NCBI GenBank assembly: GCA_045645205.1
Contig: JAZRIJ010000028.1
Span: forward strand, 1 to 23,477
Reading direction: 5' to 3'
Source of the DNA: RGIG1995 sp045645205
GTDB taxonomy: Bacteria; Bacillota; Clostridia; Oscillospirales; CAG-272
Length of the DNA: 23,477 bases
The notes under the pieces were generated by a model that was not told the origin of the DNA, did not search any database, and saw only the letters and a list, made by a program, of their open reading frames with translations. Each line of letters starts with the position of its first letter. Within the stretch, counting starts at the first letter, position 1. The translations under genes were made by a program, and so were the position numbers. Shown in pieces: positions 1 to 8,260 of this stretch.

Positions 1-456
1 AACGGTAATGCTATTACTTATGACAACATAGGTAATCCATTGACATATTACAATGGCAGTACATTCACATGGAGCGATGGCAGAAAGCTTACAGGTATAG
101 CCAAGGGCACGGACAATATTAGTTATGCGTATGACTCCAACGGTTTACGTGCAACTAAAAATGTCAATGGAACTGTAACCGAGTATTACTGGCTCGACGG
201 AAGATTGTATGCGGAAAAGACACCGGAATATACATTGACATATTTATATGACGAAAACGGAAGTCCGATTACGCTGAAATACAAGGCAGGAAATACACAA
301 GATAAAGAAAAAATTAGTGATAGCAAATACAGTTTTGTAGTTAAAATTAAGCATAGGCTTACAGATCAAATACCGTATAAGTATAATAAATATGTAATTG
401 AAATGATTGATGATGACTACAAGATATTATCTCGTATTGTAGAAGGGGCTGAATAA
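1..456 (+). CDS. RHS/YD-repeat protein, C-terminal fragment (5' end outside window)
   Basis: The reading frame is open from the first base, so the gene begins upstream of the window. Residues read as YD repeats (ITYDNIGNP, YAYDSNGLR, YYWLDGRLYAE, YLYDENGSP), as in wall-associated or secreted RHS-type polymorphic toxins of Firmicutes. In this family such repeats form a beta-cage and the last part is a variable toxin tip. Here the repeats stop at YLYDENGSP and the usual next segment (NLQGDI-like motif and conserved core end) is missing; a lysine-rich tail of about 55 residues with no recognised toxin domain follows and ends at the TAA at 454-456. It may be a recombined orphan tip or a decayed end. 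The next gene starts 2 bases after the stop, as toxin-immunity pairs often do. The family call is firm; the nature of the tail is unknown. Confidence 0.82.
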   Translation, partial: NGNAITYDNIGNPLTYYNGSTFTWSDGRKLTGIAKGTDNISYAYDSNGLRATKNVNGTVTEYYWLDGRLYAEKTPEYTLTYLYDENGSPITLKYKAGNTQDKEKISDSKYSFVVKIKHRLTDQIPYKYNKYVIEMIDDDYKILSRIVEGAE

Positions 457-457
457 T

Positions 458-994
458 ATGGAAAGTATATTATTTTTTGAAAACAAAAATCAAGAGACGG
501 ATTATTGTTGTGGAAAATCGTATTTTGCGTTTATTGATTATGCTTTTGCGCAATCTGATTATTTCATGCTTGTGTATGTAAATTATAACCGAAAGGGATA
601 CACAAAGTTTACAAAAGAAATAAAGAGATTATTAGAACCGTTTAAGGTAAAGAGCAGAAGTAATCCGAGTTGGCCGGGAACGCTTAAAACATATACACCC
701 AATTCAGATTACAAAATTGTGTTTTACAGGAACGACGAAAGAGCAAAGGATATCTTAAAACGAGTTAGCTGTGTTAGTGAATGGTCTAGACCGTTTAATC
801 CGGAGGATTTAGCATTTTTTAAAAAGAATAAATGTTGGTTTTATTCAGTTGGACATGAAAAAATTGCTGCAATTATTAACCCTACCGATAGTGATATAAT
901 GTTTTTGAAGTCAAATAATATACCATTGGATAATATGAATATAAACTTGAATGATGTTGATTATTACAAGCAGTTTGACGAACAATTAGAGTAA
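458..994 (+). CDS. Hypothetical protein, candidate RHS-linked immunity protein
   Basis: This 178-residue protein has no signal peptide or membrane segment and is rich in aromatic and charged residues (FFENKNQETDYCCGKSYF at the start, DVDYYKQFDEQLE at the end). I do not recognise its family. It starts one base after the RHS stop codon with an AGAAGGGG-type ribosome binding site about nine bases upstream, so it is co-transcribed with and probably translationally tied to the RHS tip. In polymorphic toxin loci the gene in this position usually encodes the cognate immunity protein; that role is inferred from position only. It could also be an unrelated hypothetical protein left by recombination. 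Its codon use is AT-rich like that of the RHS fragment. Confidence 0.6.
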   Translation: MESILFFENKNQETDYCCGKSYFAFIDYAFAQSDYFMLVYVNYNRKGYTKFTKEIKRLLEPFKVKSRSNPSWPGTLKTYTPNSDYKIVFYRNDERAKDILKRVSCVSEWSRPFNPEDLAFFKKNKCWFYSVGHEKIAAIINPTDSDIMFLKSNNIPLDNMNINLNDVDYYKQFDEQLE

Positions 995-1109
995 TGGTTT
1001 TAGGGTAAAGTTTATTCACATTAACCTTTTGCTATATTTGTTAGTTCAGATGTAACATAGTTTTTTTGCAAATTAATCTAAACAAATAAATCTCCAACCA
1101 ACAAAACCG

Positions 1110-1147
1110 AAAGGCATTCCAGAGCGAAGAGCAGAGGAATGTCTTTT
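1110..1147 (+). terminator. Hairpin terminator after the RHS/immunity pair
   Basis: The arm AAAGGCATTCC pairs with GGAATGTCTTT (one G-U pair) around a loop of about 15 bases, and is followed by TTTTAATTT. It fits an intrinsic terminator for transcription coming from the RHS genes. Confidence 0.6.
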
Positions 1148-1236
1148 AATTTATAAGAAAGATAATAATGTTAAATATATGCAAGTATAACAAAAAAGGG
1201 AATAAAAGTTTGTGCTTAAAAACAAGTAAAAAATAC

Positions 1237-1265
1237 TTGCTTAGAGGCAGTAAATATGGTAAAAT
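1237..1265 (+). promoter_or_regulatory. Promoter with overlapping inverted repeat upstream of the small frameshifted gene
   Basis: TTGCTT and TAAAAT are separated by exactly 17 bases, a fair housekeeping promoter. The inverted repeat CAAGTA-N5-TACTTG (1223-1239) runs into the -35 box and could be an operator. The downstream leader can fold (CTGTCG at 1294-1299 with CGACAG at 1322-1327). Confidence 0.5.
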
Positions 1266-1364
1266 ATAGTAAACAAAAGATTATGTTATGAAGCTGTCGA
1301 GCATTGTTTCGCCAAACAGAACGACAGGAAATTAAAGAGTAATTACTTCGAAAGGTGCTTGTTT

Positions 1365-1576
1365 ATGGAGTACAAATGTTTGGATTACATTTCAAGACAA
1401 GATGCTTTAAAAATTTTAAATGATAACAAAACAGTTATCTGCACTTTGGATATGATTATTATATGTATGTCGGAGTGGAGTTGCTGTTTGAAAAGGTTAA
1501 TAATATTTGCAGTCAGTATGGGCTGTTTTGTAAATTATTTAATTCACCGTATTTTGAGGTTTATGAAATGGATTAA
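1365..1576 (+). pseudogene. Small hypothetical protein gene with a one-base frameshift
   Basis: Two frames join into one plausible protein of about 70 residues. The first half starts at the ATG at 1365 (MEYKCLDYISRQDALKILND), with AAAGG about ten bases upstream. The second half lies in the -1 frame from about 1427 to the TAA at 1574-1576 and includes YLHFGYDYYMYVGVELLF and QYGLFCKLFNSPYFEVYEMD, a protein-like composition. Reading straight on in the first frame gives a cysteine- and isoleucine-rich tail to 1619 that looks out of frame. The shift is best placed at the short A run at 1428-1431, where one missing A would restore the join. It may be true decay, an assembly or sequencing error, or recoding, although no classic slippery heptamer is visible. 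The family is unknown; by position it could be a further immunity-like gene. Confidence 0.55.
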
Positions 1577-1643
1577 TATGTTTCGGCAGAGGCATTGTTC
1601 TTCTGCCGAAAAAGAGTAAAAAATTTATTTTGAGTAACATAAC

Positions 1644-1679
1644 AAAAAATCGACAGATTTTTAAATCTGTCGATTTTTT
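1644..1679. terminator. Bidirectional intrinsic terminator
   Basis: This is a perfect 17-base inverted repeat (AAAAAATCGACAGATTT at 1644-1660 and its complement at 1663-1679) with a two-base centre and T runs on both strands. It sits between the convergent small gene and the DUF4340 gene and can end transcription from both sides, including the long minus-strand operon. Confidence 0.85.
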
Positions 1680-1722
1680 CATACTTGTTATAAGAAACAT
1701 AATTTCTTATTTTGTGTTTCGG

Positions 1723-3255
1723 TCAGTTTTTGTTCTGATAATTTACTTCCTCGCCCGCGATAAGCTTCTTTGCATCGCTGACGATTTTTTCAACAGCATC
1801 TTTAAGAACATAAAATTCACCCTTGCCGTTCAGTGTATAGAAGCAACGGCGTGTTGCATAAGGGTAGAATGCATAATCTATCTTTTTGCCGTCTCTTGTA
1901 ATAATTTTTAGGGTTGCAAGACACTCAAGACCTGTTTCGTCTTCTACATCAGCATAGGTTACAAGATTAGTTGTAAGCAACCCCATATAGAATTGTCTGA
2001 AGTATTTGGGTTCTGCAATATAGGTATTATTGCTTTTTAGTTTTACCTGAAGATCGGTCGTTGTTGTGGTTACGCCTGTTACGGGGTTAGTGGTTGTTTC
2101 TCCTTCGGATGTGTAAAGAATAAAAGTTTCTTCAAAATCCTTTGCGGTAACCGTTATACTTGAAATATCATTGATATTGTACTGCAAAAGCGGTTTGTCA
2201 ATAAAGTCCATAAGCTCCCATTCAAGAAAGTTGAACAAATCCTCAGGAATATCACATATTACATTAAACAGAAGAGAGTATGCATAGTAAATACCGTCTT
2301 CCGTTTTTTCGCTTATAAGGATATTGTTTTCAATACCATTGTGGGTAAAAAATATTTCATATGCAGGTTTTTTTAGATTATATTTTTCAAGAATGTTATC
2401 GGAGATAAGCTCATCATCTTTTCCAAGTGCGAGTACTGAGTTACCGTAAAGTTCCATAAAGCCTTGAAGCATTAGGTCATAGTTTGTAGAGACACTGTAT
2501 TCAGTAGGATATTCCATCTTGTAGTCAAGAAATTCTTCATATTCCTTACCGTCCGCTGTTTTTTCTGGCTTGGATTCCGATGTTATTTTAATAAAAGGTT
2601 TACTGTTTTTTACGAGAATTAAATCCTTAACCAAGAAGTAGTCCGACTGTGTTGGGGGGATAAAGAGCATGGGGGTTATAAGATTTTCAACAGCTCCAAG
2701 AAGGGTCTGGGCAATAGAAGACGTTGTTACATAAACAGCATCTCGTCCGTCATATTTTGTATAGAAGCCAGCACCTGTAGGGATCATATTTCCAATATAG
2801 ACCTTGTGTGTTTTTCCGTCTCTTGCAGTGAGAATATAGTATGCAGGATCGTCGCTTTCCGCAAGACCGTACTCACTGAGGTCTTCTGCCTTTTCGGTAA
2901 CCCTTGTCATTGTTACGGGATAGCCTGCGTGTGTTATAAGAGAAGCTATTGTTTCCTTGTTGTACGGCGCATTCAAATAATCTTCAATAAAGAAATCCTT
3001 TTTTTCACTGTCATAGAAAAACTTATAGTTACCTTTTGAATTAGATACTTCGATGGATTGTATATTGTTACGTTCAATTTGATCAAACATAAGAACCGTT
3101 GTAGGTGTTGCTAATACTTCTCCTTCAAGAAGTTCTATTTTTTTGTCTGTATCATCTTCTTTAAGCATGGGAGAAATCACAAAAAAGTAAGCGCATAGTA
3201 ATGCTATGAAGGCGACAGCAATTGCAATAATGAGATAGATACGTTTTTTTATCAT
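1723..3255 (-). CDS. DUF4340 protein of a Gld-type ABC module
   Basis: This 510-residue protein has one N-terminal membrane anchor (about residues 5-27, hydrophobic run LIIAIAVAFIALLCAYFFV) and a large extracytoplasmic part of repeated beta-rich segments (VYIGNMIPTGAGFYTKYDG, TLKIITRDGKKIDYAFYP), as in DUF4340 proteins. DUF4340 genes typically follow gldG-like genes and probably act with the ABC module at the cell surface; the exact role is unknown. Its start ATG overlaps the stop of the GldG-like gene by four bases (ATGA type), which implies translational coupling. It is the last gene of the minus-strand run, ended by the bidirectional hairpin at 1644-1679. The tail is lysine-rich and the gene looks complete. 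Confidence 0.8.
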   Translation of the reverse strand: MIKKRIYLIIAIAVAFIALLCAYFFVISPMLKEDDTDKKIELLEGEVLATPTTVLMFDQIERNNIQSIEVSNSKGNYKFFYDSEKKDFFIEDYLNAPYNKETIASLITHAGYPVTMTRVTEKAEDLSEYGLAESDDPAYYILTARDGKTHKVYIGNMIPTGAGFYTKYDGRDAVYVTTSSIAQTLLGAVENLITPMLFIPPTQSDYFLVKDLILVKNSKPFIKITSESKPEKTADGKEYEEFLDYKMEYPTEYSVSTNYDLMLQGFMELYGNSVLALGKDDELISDNILEKYNLKKPAYEIFFTHNGIENNILISEKTEDGIYYAYSLLFNVICDIPEDLFNFLEWELMDFIDKPLLQYNINDISSITVTAKDFEETFILYTSEGETTTNPVTGVTTTTTDLQVKLKSNNTYIAEPKYFRQFYMGLLTTNLVTYADVEDETGLECLATLKIITRDGKKIDYAFYPYATRRCFYTLNGKGEFYVLKDAVEKIVSDAKKLIAGEEVNYQNKN

Positions 3256-4751
3256 AAATGTCTTCTCCTTATTTGAATTGCAATACCGAGACCAAATACA
3301 ATTACGGGAGCGATTACGGTAACAGCAAGCGTCCAGTTGTTTGCCGCTTCGGTCGTGATGTCAAGAGACTCGTCCTCGAGATATTTATGGTCAATATTTG
3401 TAGGAACTGTTTCCTTGCCCATAAAGCGCATTGCTGAATATAGAATTTCGCTGTTTGCATATGCGTTGCTGTGAAGGTAGGTATCAAGAGCAAAATCTGT
3501 TGAACCTGTTACCATAACGTAGGAGTAATATACTTCGTTGTCTATGATTTGTTCTTCTCTGGTTATTGTCATAAGGTTGTATGGAGCTTTGCTGTTAAGC
3601 TCTGTGTTTTCTTCGTCAAATGCGTATGCTTTTGCGGTGTTGTAGGTTGTAAGAACGGCTGATGCGTGTCTGGTGGAAACAGAGTTTGTAATATCATTTC
3701 CGTTAACTCCCCATAGTATAGTAAGAGGTCTTGCATAATTTACAACGGTTTTTGGAACGGAATCATATTTTCTCAATGTAGAGTGAAGAGAAGAGCCCAT
3801 TGTATCTGTGGGGTAATATGAATCAATTTTGAGACCGTCATTGGAGAGCGCGTTGACTTCGTCTTTTATGACGGCATCTTCAACCTTGATGCCCCATTCC
3901 TCAAGGAGCGCTTCAAGCTCGGGCAGGTCGGAAGTTTCCGGGTCAATGAACACCATAAGGTTTCCTAAATTGTCGAGGAACTTTGCAATCTTTTCGATTT
4001 CATCAACAGCATCATTATATCCCTGAAAATCCTTTATTGGATCGTTTATGATAAGAACCTGCGCTTCCTTGTCAAACTCTTCTCTTGAAAGGTCGATGGT
4101 TCTTACATCGTATCCTGCAGTTTCAAAAAGCTTCCAAAGATCAGGTCTTGTAGAATCGCTTGTACCGGTTGATTCACCGTGTCCTACTGAGAAGTAAGCA
4201 ATCGGGCTATCCGAGGTGAGTTGCAATATAGCAGATGTAAGCTTAAGCTCGCCGTCAAATGCCAATACTTCCTGTGTTTCACTGTCTGTAGCAAAAAATG
4301 AATCAAGTGTAAATGTTCTAAAATCGGTGTCGCTTGTTACAACAACGCTTGTAGTTTTGATTCTTGTGTTTGAGCTGTTTGCATATTTTTCAATAGCGGA
4401 GGGGTTTGTGATAATATCTAAATATTTGATAGAGATATTATCGAATGCCTTTTCATATTCTCTTGCGCACTGATAGACAAGGTTTTGCGCCTCATCTTCA
4501 ACAAGCGTATCAAGAGGCTGACAGAAGTTAATGGTTATTTTATCGTCAATGTCCTTTAGAAGCTCATGGGTTGAGTCGGAAAGTGTAAAAAGCTGTGAGC
4601 TTGTCATATCAACCGACCAAAGAAACTTGTCCGCAAGGGCAGAGAAGATAACGTTAAAAATTATTATTGCTGCAATACATATACAGGTGAATGCAACAGC
4701 AGTTATACCGTATTTAAATTTCTTTTTACCAAAAATATTATTTTTACTCAT
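3252..4751 (-). CDS. GldG-like auxiliary protein of an ABC-2 exporter
   Basis: The protein has 499 residues with an N-terminal membrane segment (about 15-37), a large outer domain, and a C-terminal membrane segment (about 472-492) followed by the basic end QIRRRHL. The outer part carries features of the GldG/ABC_transp_aux family: DMTSSQLFTLSDST shortly after the first membrane helix, FSVGHGES near residue 185, and LMVFIDPETSDLPELEALLEEWGI. In Bacteroidetes, GldG works with GldA and GldF in gliding and secretion; in Clostridia the same triad is widespread with unknown substrates. It sits between the permease (25 bases upstream) and DUF4340 (four-base overlap). Gliding itself is not implied. 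The family call is good, the substrate unknown. Confidence 0.82.
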   Translation of the reverse strand: MSKNNIFGKKKFKYGITAVAFTCICIAAIIIFNVIFSALADKFLWSVDMTSSQLFTLSDSTHELLKDIDDKITINFCQPLDTLVEDEAQNLVYQCAREYEKAFDNISIKYLDIITNPSAIEKYANSSNTRIKTTSVVVTSDTDFRTFTLDSFFATDSETQEVLAFDGELKLTSAILQLTSDSPIAYFSVGHGESTGTSDSTRPDLWKLFETAGYDVRTIDLSREEFDKEAQVLIINDPIKDFQGYNDAVDEIEKIAKFLDNLGNLMVFIDPETSDLPELEALLEEWGIKVEDAVIKDEVNALSNDGLKIDSYYPTDTMGSSLHSTLRKYDSVPKTVVNYARPLTILWGVNGNDITNSVSTRHASAVLTTYNTAKAYAFDEENTELNSKAPYNLMTITREEQIIDNEVYYSYVMVTGSTDFALDTYLHSNAYANSEILYSAMRFMGKETVPTNIDHKYLEDESLDITTEAANNWTLAVTVIAPVIVFGLGIAIQIRRRHL

Positions 4752-4776
4752 TATTTTGCCTCACTTTCTAGTTGTC

Positions 4777-5484
4777 TTATTCCCAACGGCGTTTTTCAAA
4801 CATACGGACAGTGAGAAACAAAAATATGAATGCTATAGACGCATAGTAAACTATTGCGCTAAAACTGAATTGACCGTAAGTGAAAGGAAAGAATCGGGTG
4901 AAAATTGACAGCCAGTTAACTAACAAACGCAGGGGGGTAAAGTTAATATAAGAGCCTGCTACACCGAGAAGAAGGAGCAAAAGCAAAATAGCCATTGTTC
5001 CGAATGCGGCTATAAGCTGATTTTCGGTGAGTGAAGATACAAACACTCCGATAGCGATGAATGCAGCTCCTACAAGCAGTATGCTTATAATGTTGCCGAT
5101 TATAATTGCTGTTTCAGGTTTACCATAGTTATAAAGAATAAAAAAGTTAAAACAGCTTAAAATAAATGTTACGGAAAAAATTGTATAAGCCGCTAAGAAT
5201 TTTGCGAAAACCATACCCCAAAGGCTTACGGGAGAAGTAAGCAAAAGCTGCTCAGTCTTAAGCTTACGTTCTTCGGAAAAAAGCTTCATAGTAAGCAGAG
5301 GGAGTATTACAACGAATGCAAAGAGCATAAGCGTAAAGTAGAAAGATGAGTCGCTTTCCTCACGTTGCTGAAGCGTGGTGTATGAGAATAAAGCGCCGCT
5401 TAATGCAAGGAATATACCAACAAAGATATATCCTATAGATGTTGAAAAATAAGAACGGAGTTCTCTTTTGTAAATAGCTGACAT
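4777..5484 (-). CDS. ABC-2 type permease (GldF-like)
   Basis: This 235-residue membrane protein has about six hydrophobic segments and starts with MSAIYKRELRSYFSTSIGYI, the typical amphipathic opening of GldF-type ABC-2 permeases. The motif MKLFSEERKLKTEQLLLTSP after the second helix is characteristic of the family: this cytosolic loop contacts the ATPase. It lies 15 bases downstream of the ATPase gene and 25 bases upstream of the GldG-like gene, completing the ATPase-permease-auxiliary triad. Its ribosome binding site is AGGAGG, just before the ATG. The gene looks complete; the substrate is unknown. Confidence 0.87.
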   Translation of the reverse strand: MSAIYKRELRSYFSTSIGYIFVGIFLALSGALFSYTTLQQREESDSSFYFTLMLFAFVVILPLLTMKLFSEERKLKTEQLLLTSPVSLWGMVFAKFLAAYTIFSVTFILSCFNFFILYNYGKPETAIIIGNIISILLVGAAFIAIGVFVSSLTENQLIAAFGTMAILLLLLLLGVAGSYINFTPLRLLVNWLSIFTRFFPFTYGQFSFSAIVYYASIAFIFLFLTVRMFEKRRWE

Positions 5485-5499
5485 TTCTTATTTTCCTCC

Positions 5500-6471
5500 T
5501 TACTTTTGGAATTTGCCGCGTTTTGTTTTCGGCTTTTCGTTTGTTTTGTCAACAAGGGAGATAAAGATGTCTTCCAGTGTTGCGCCCATAGCATCAATGC
5601 CTATAAGAGGCCAGTTGTTTTTTGCAAGGGCATAGAACAAGGTTTTTCTGATGTCAATACCGGGCTGGCTTTCGATTATAAACGAGTGGCTGTCAAGGTC
5701 AGCGCCGCCCATGTATTCAACATAGGATATGCCCTGCATGGATTTCAGTTCTGACATAACCTCTTTTTGAGGACCGCATATCTGGACTTCAAATCTTCTG
5801 TTTCCTTGAATAAGGTTGGACAGGTTTTCTCTCTTTTCGTTTGCAACCAATTTTCCTTCATTTATGATAATAATTCTGTCGCATACCGCCTGCGCCTCGG
5901 GAAGAATATGTGTACTTAAAATAACAGTATGATTTTTGCCGAGCGTTCTTATAAGGTTTCTTATCTCTATTATTTGCTTAGGGTCAAGACCAATTGTTGG
6001 CTCGTCAAAAATAATAACCTTCGGGTTTCCTATAAGCGCCTGAGCTATACCAACACGCTGTTTGTAGCCTTTTGAAAGGTTTTTTATCATTCTTTTGTAT
6101 ACGTTTGTGATCTTAACAACATCGCATATTTCGGCAATATGCTTTTTACGGTTAAGCGTACACCCCTTAAGCTCATATACAAAGTTTAGATATTCTTCAA
6201 CAGTCATATCGAGATAGAGAGGCGGTTGTTCGGGCAGGAAGCCTATTTTCTTTTTGGCTTCCATAGGTGATTCGAGAATATCAACTCCGTCAATCTCGGC
6301 TTTTCCCGAGGTAGAGGAGAGATAACCCGTAAGAATATTCATGGTTGTGCTTTTTCCTGCGCCGTTTGGTCCGAGAAAGCCGACGATCTCGCCCTCTTCA
6401 ACGGTAAAGCTGATGTCATTTACAGCTTTTTTGTCGCCGAAATGCTTAACCAAGTGGTCGATTTTTATCAT
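5500..6471 (-). CDS. ABC transporter ATPase (GldA-like)
   Basis: The 323-residue ATPase has Walker A GPNGAGKST (residues 34-42), signature LSKGYKQR (132-139), Walker B VIIFDEP (152-158) and the switch His188 in STH. The signature is LSKGY instead of LSGGQ, as is usual in GldA and multidrug/ABC-2 exporters of this type. The C-terminal 100 residues form the extra regulatory domain seen in this group, ending with a basic tail (KPKTKRGKFQK). It should power the permease at 4777-5484. A GGGGGAT ribosome binding site precedes the ATG. The 74-base gap to the upstream cysteine desulfurase holds only a weak hairpin (ACGGC/GCCGT) and no clear promoter, so I place it in the same operon. Confidence 0.9.
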   Translation of the reverse strand: MIKIDHLVKHFGDKKAVNDISFTVEEGEIVGFLGPNGAGKSTTMNILTGYLSSTSGKAEIDGVDILESPMEAKKKIGFLPEQPPLYLDMTVEEYLNFVYELKGCTLNRKKHIAEICDVVKITNVYKRMIKNLSKGYKQRVGIAQALIGNPKVIIFDEPTIGLDPKQIIEIRNLIRTLGKNHTVILSTHILPEAQAVCDRIIIINEGKLVANEKRENLSNLIQGNRRFEVQICGPQKEVMSELKSMQGISYVEYMGGADLDSHSFIIESQPGIDIRKTLFYALAKNNWPLIGIDAMGATLEDIFISLVDKTNEKPKTKRGKFQK

Positions 6472-6545
6472 GTTTTATCCCCCATGTATTAAGTTTTATT
6501 ATTTTTATATTTTTTACGGCTCATTTTGCCGTTATATTCAATTTG

Positions 6546-7700
6546 TCAATTGGATCTTGCAAGTGTATTTATACCTTTTTTAAGAGCCGCAGCCAGAATG
6601 TCAATATCTTCTTTTGTGTTGTTTTCCGAAAGACTGACACGAAGTGAAGAGTCGGCTTCTTTTTCGGTAAGACCGAATGCGAGAAGCACATGACTTGCTT
6701 TTTTGGTATGATTGGATGAACAGGCAGAGCCGCTTGAAACAAATATACCTTCGCTTGAAAGAAAGTGAAGCATGGTTTCGCTTTTTATAAAAGGCAGGGT
6801 AAAGTTAAGAATGTGCGGAGCGGCAGAAAACGGTTCATTTATATTTACTAACTGAGAAAGCTTTTGTTTGGCATATTCTCTTATTTCCGAAAGTTTAGAC
6901 ATATTATCGGAAAGGTTTGAAGACATATATTCGCATGCTCCACCGAAGCCGCAGATACCTATCATATTTTCTGTTCCCGAGCGCAAGTCGCCCTCCTGAC
7001 CGCCTCCGCATATAATGGGAGCCAGTCTTTTTGTCTTAATAACATCAGCGCTTACATACAGTGCGCCGCATCCCTTGGGTCCGTGAATTTTGTGCGAACT
7101 TACCGTACACATATCAATATGCATACGGGACGGGAAAAAGGGTATTTTCATAAATCCCTGAACACAGTCACAATGGGTGGTTATGTTTGGGTTTATAGTC
7201 TTTGCTGTTTTAAATATATTTTGTATGTCGTATAATGCGCCTGTTTCGTTGTTGACAGCCATGACCGATATAAATACAGTATCCTTGTCAACTTTATTTT
7301 TTACATCCTGAATATCAATATGTCCGTTTTTTGTCGAAAGATATTCAACCTTATACCCCTCGTTTTCAAGCATTTTAAATGGGGTAAGCACAGACTGATG
7401 CTCGCTGTCGGTTGTAACTATTTTTTTTCCCTTGTTTGACGGTTTTGAGCGGACACAGCCAAATATGGCAAGGTTATTTGCCTCTGTACCACCGCTTGTA
7501 AATATAATTCTGTCCCCCGAAAGCTTTTTGACACCTAAAGCCTTATATATGCTGTCTCGGGCAGATTCTTTCAGTCTTTCGGCATCAAAGCCGACACTGT
7601 GCAATGAAGAGGGGTTTCCGAAGGTGTCCATAGCCTTTTGCATATATTCTTTTGCATTTTCGCAGAGCGGGGTGGTTGCGCTGTTGTCAAGATAAATCAT
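6546..7700 (-). CDS. Cysteine desulfurase, NifS/IscS class
   Basis: This 384-residue PLP enzyme takes sulfur from cysteine, giving alanine and a protein-bound persulfide for Fe-S clusters or thio-modifications. Landmarks are YLDNSATTP at the N-terminus, GGTEANNLA (70-78), H101 in SEHQS, the PLP lysine K204 in SSHKIHGPKG, and the catalytic Cys327 in SSGSACSS. Length and motifs fit the NifS-like group that often sits beside thiI or iscU; neither is here. It lies 11 bases downstream of the lipoprotein gene and 74 bases upstream of the ABC ATPase gene. Because no scaffold protein is nearby, its sulfur acceptor cannot be named. The specific symbol (nifS or iscS) is left open. Confidence 0.9.
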   Translation of the reverse strand: MIYLDNSATTPLCENAKEYMQKAMDTFGNPSSLHSVGFDAERLKESARDSIYKALGVKKLSGDRIIFTSGGTEANNLAIFGCVRSKPSNKGKKIVTTDSEHQSVLTPFKMLENEGYKVEYLSTKNGHIDIQDVKNKVDKDTVFISVMAVNNETGALYDIQNIFKTAKTINPNITTHCDCVQGFMKIPFFPSRMHIDMCTVSSHKIHGPKGCGALYVSADVIKTKRLAPIICGGGQEGDLRSGTENMIGICGFGGACEYMSSNLSDNMSKLSEIREYAKQKLSQLVNINEPFSAAPHILNFTLPFIKSETMLHFLSSEGIFVSSGSACSSNHTKKASHVLLAFGLTEKEADSSLRVSLSENNTKEDIDILAAALKKGINTLARSN

Positions 7701-7711
7701 TCTTTTGCTTA

Positions 7712-8248
7712 TTATTTATTCTTAAAAGCGAAGTTGTCCAGTATCTTTTGAACCTCTTCGGCGTGTGTGTCAAATGCGTCAACACCTGCGGTATAGGTAA
7801 AGTAGTAAATAGTTGAACCATTTGCGCAGATTATTTGCATATATTTATACTGATTTCCTGCAAGTGTTGCCGTGTATTCAAGTTTGGATGCCGCAACTCC
7901 GCCGAGAATGGTATCCTGAGGAAAGCCTTCCGCCATTTTGAAATCCTTGAGGTTTTCTTCAAGGTCGGCTGTGTAGTCTGCAACGTATTCATCAAGTTTT
8001 TTTAACTCGTCAAGATTAAACTGCGTCATTGATATGTTGGAAAGATCGGAACTGCTGACATAAGCGCTTACAGCTCCCGTTGACAGATCCTGTACCCAGG
8101 AAGCAGGAATGTAAATGTAGTAGTCAAGCTTGTCGCTGCTTTCAAGCGCTTTCATCCCATCGGGAGCGCCCTTGCCCGTGCTTCCGCATGAGCAAAGCAG
8201 ACTTAAAGCTAAAACTAATGTTAAAAACAACGCAATAAATTTTTTCAT
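7712..8248 (-). CDS. Small lipoprotein, possibly PsbP/DcrB-like fold
   Basis: The protein has 178 residues. It opens with a lipoprotein signal peptide (MKKFIALFLTLVLALSLLCS) with the likely lipidated Cys at position 21, followed by a GSTGKG linker. The mature part resembles PsbP/Mog1/DcrB-like surface domains in its pattern: a short strand with YYIYIPASW, a stretch on variant residues (VAASKLEYTATLAGNQYKYM), and a C-terminal helix (EEVQKILDNFAFK). That fold assignment is by eye and tentative. It should sit on the outer face of the membrane. The gene lies 12 bases after the YnbB-type lyase gene and 11 bases before the cysteine desulfurase gene, so it is part of the operon. Function unknown. 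Confidence 0.7.
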   Translation of the reverse strand: MKKFIALFLTLVLALSLLCSCGSTGKGAPDGMKALESSDKLDYYIYIPASWVQDLSTGAVSAYVSSSDLSNISMTQFNLDELKKLDEYVADYTADLEENLKDFKMAEGFPQDTILGGVAASKLEYTATLAGNQYKYMQIICANGSTIYYFTYTAGVDAFDTHAEEVQKILDNFAFKNK

Positions 8249-8260
8249 GATAGTTTCCTC

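Larger units (their letters stand above)
995..1364 (+). other. 370-base intergenic region with terminator, promoter and folded leader
   Basis: No credible gene lies here. It holds a terminator-like hairpin after the immunity candidate (1110-1147), a promoter (1237-1265), an inverted repeat over the -35 box (1223-1239), and a leader with a long-range stem (1294-1299 with 1322-1327) before the small frameshifted gene. Confidence 0.5.
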
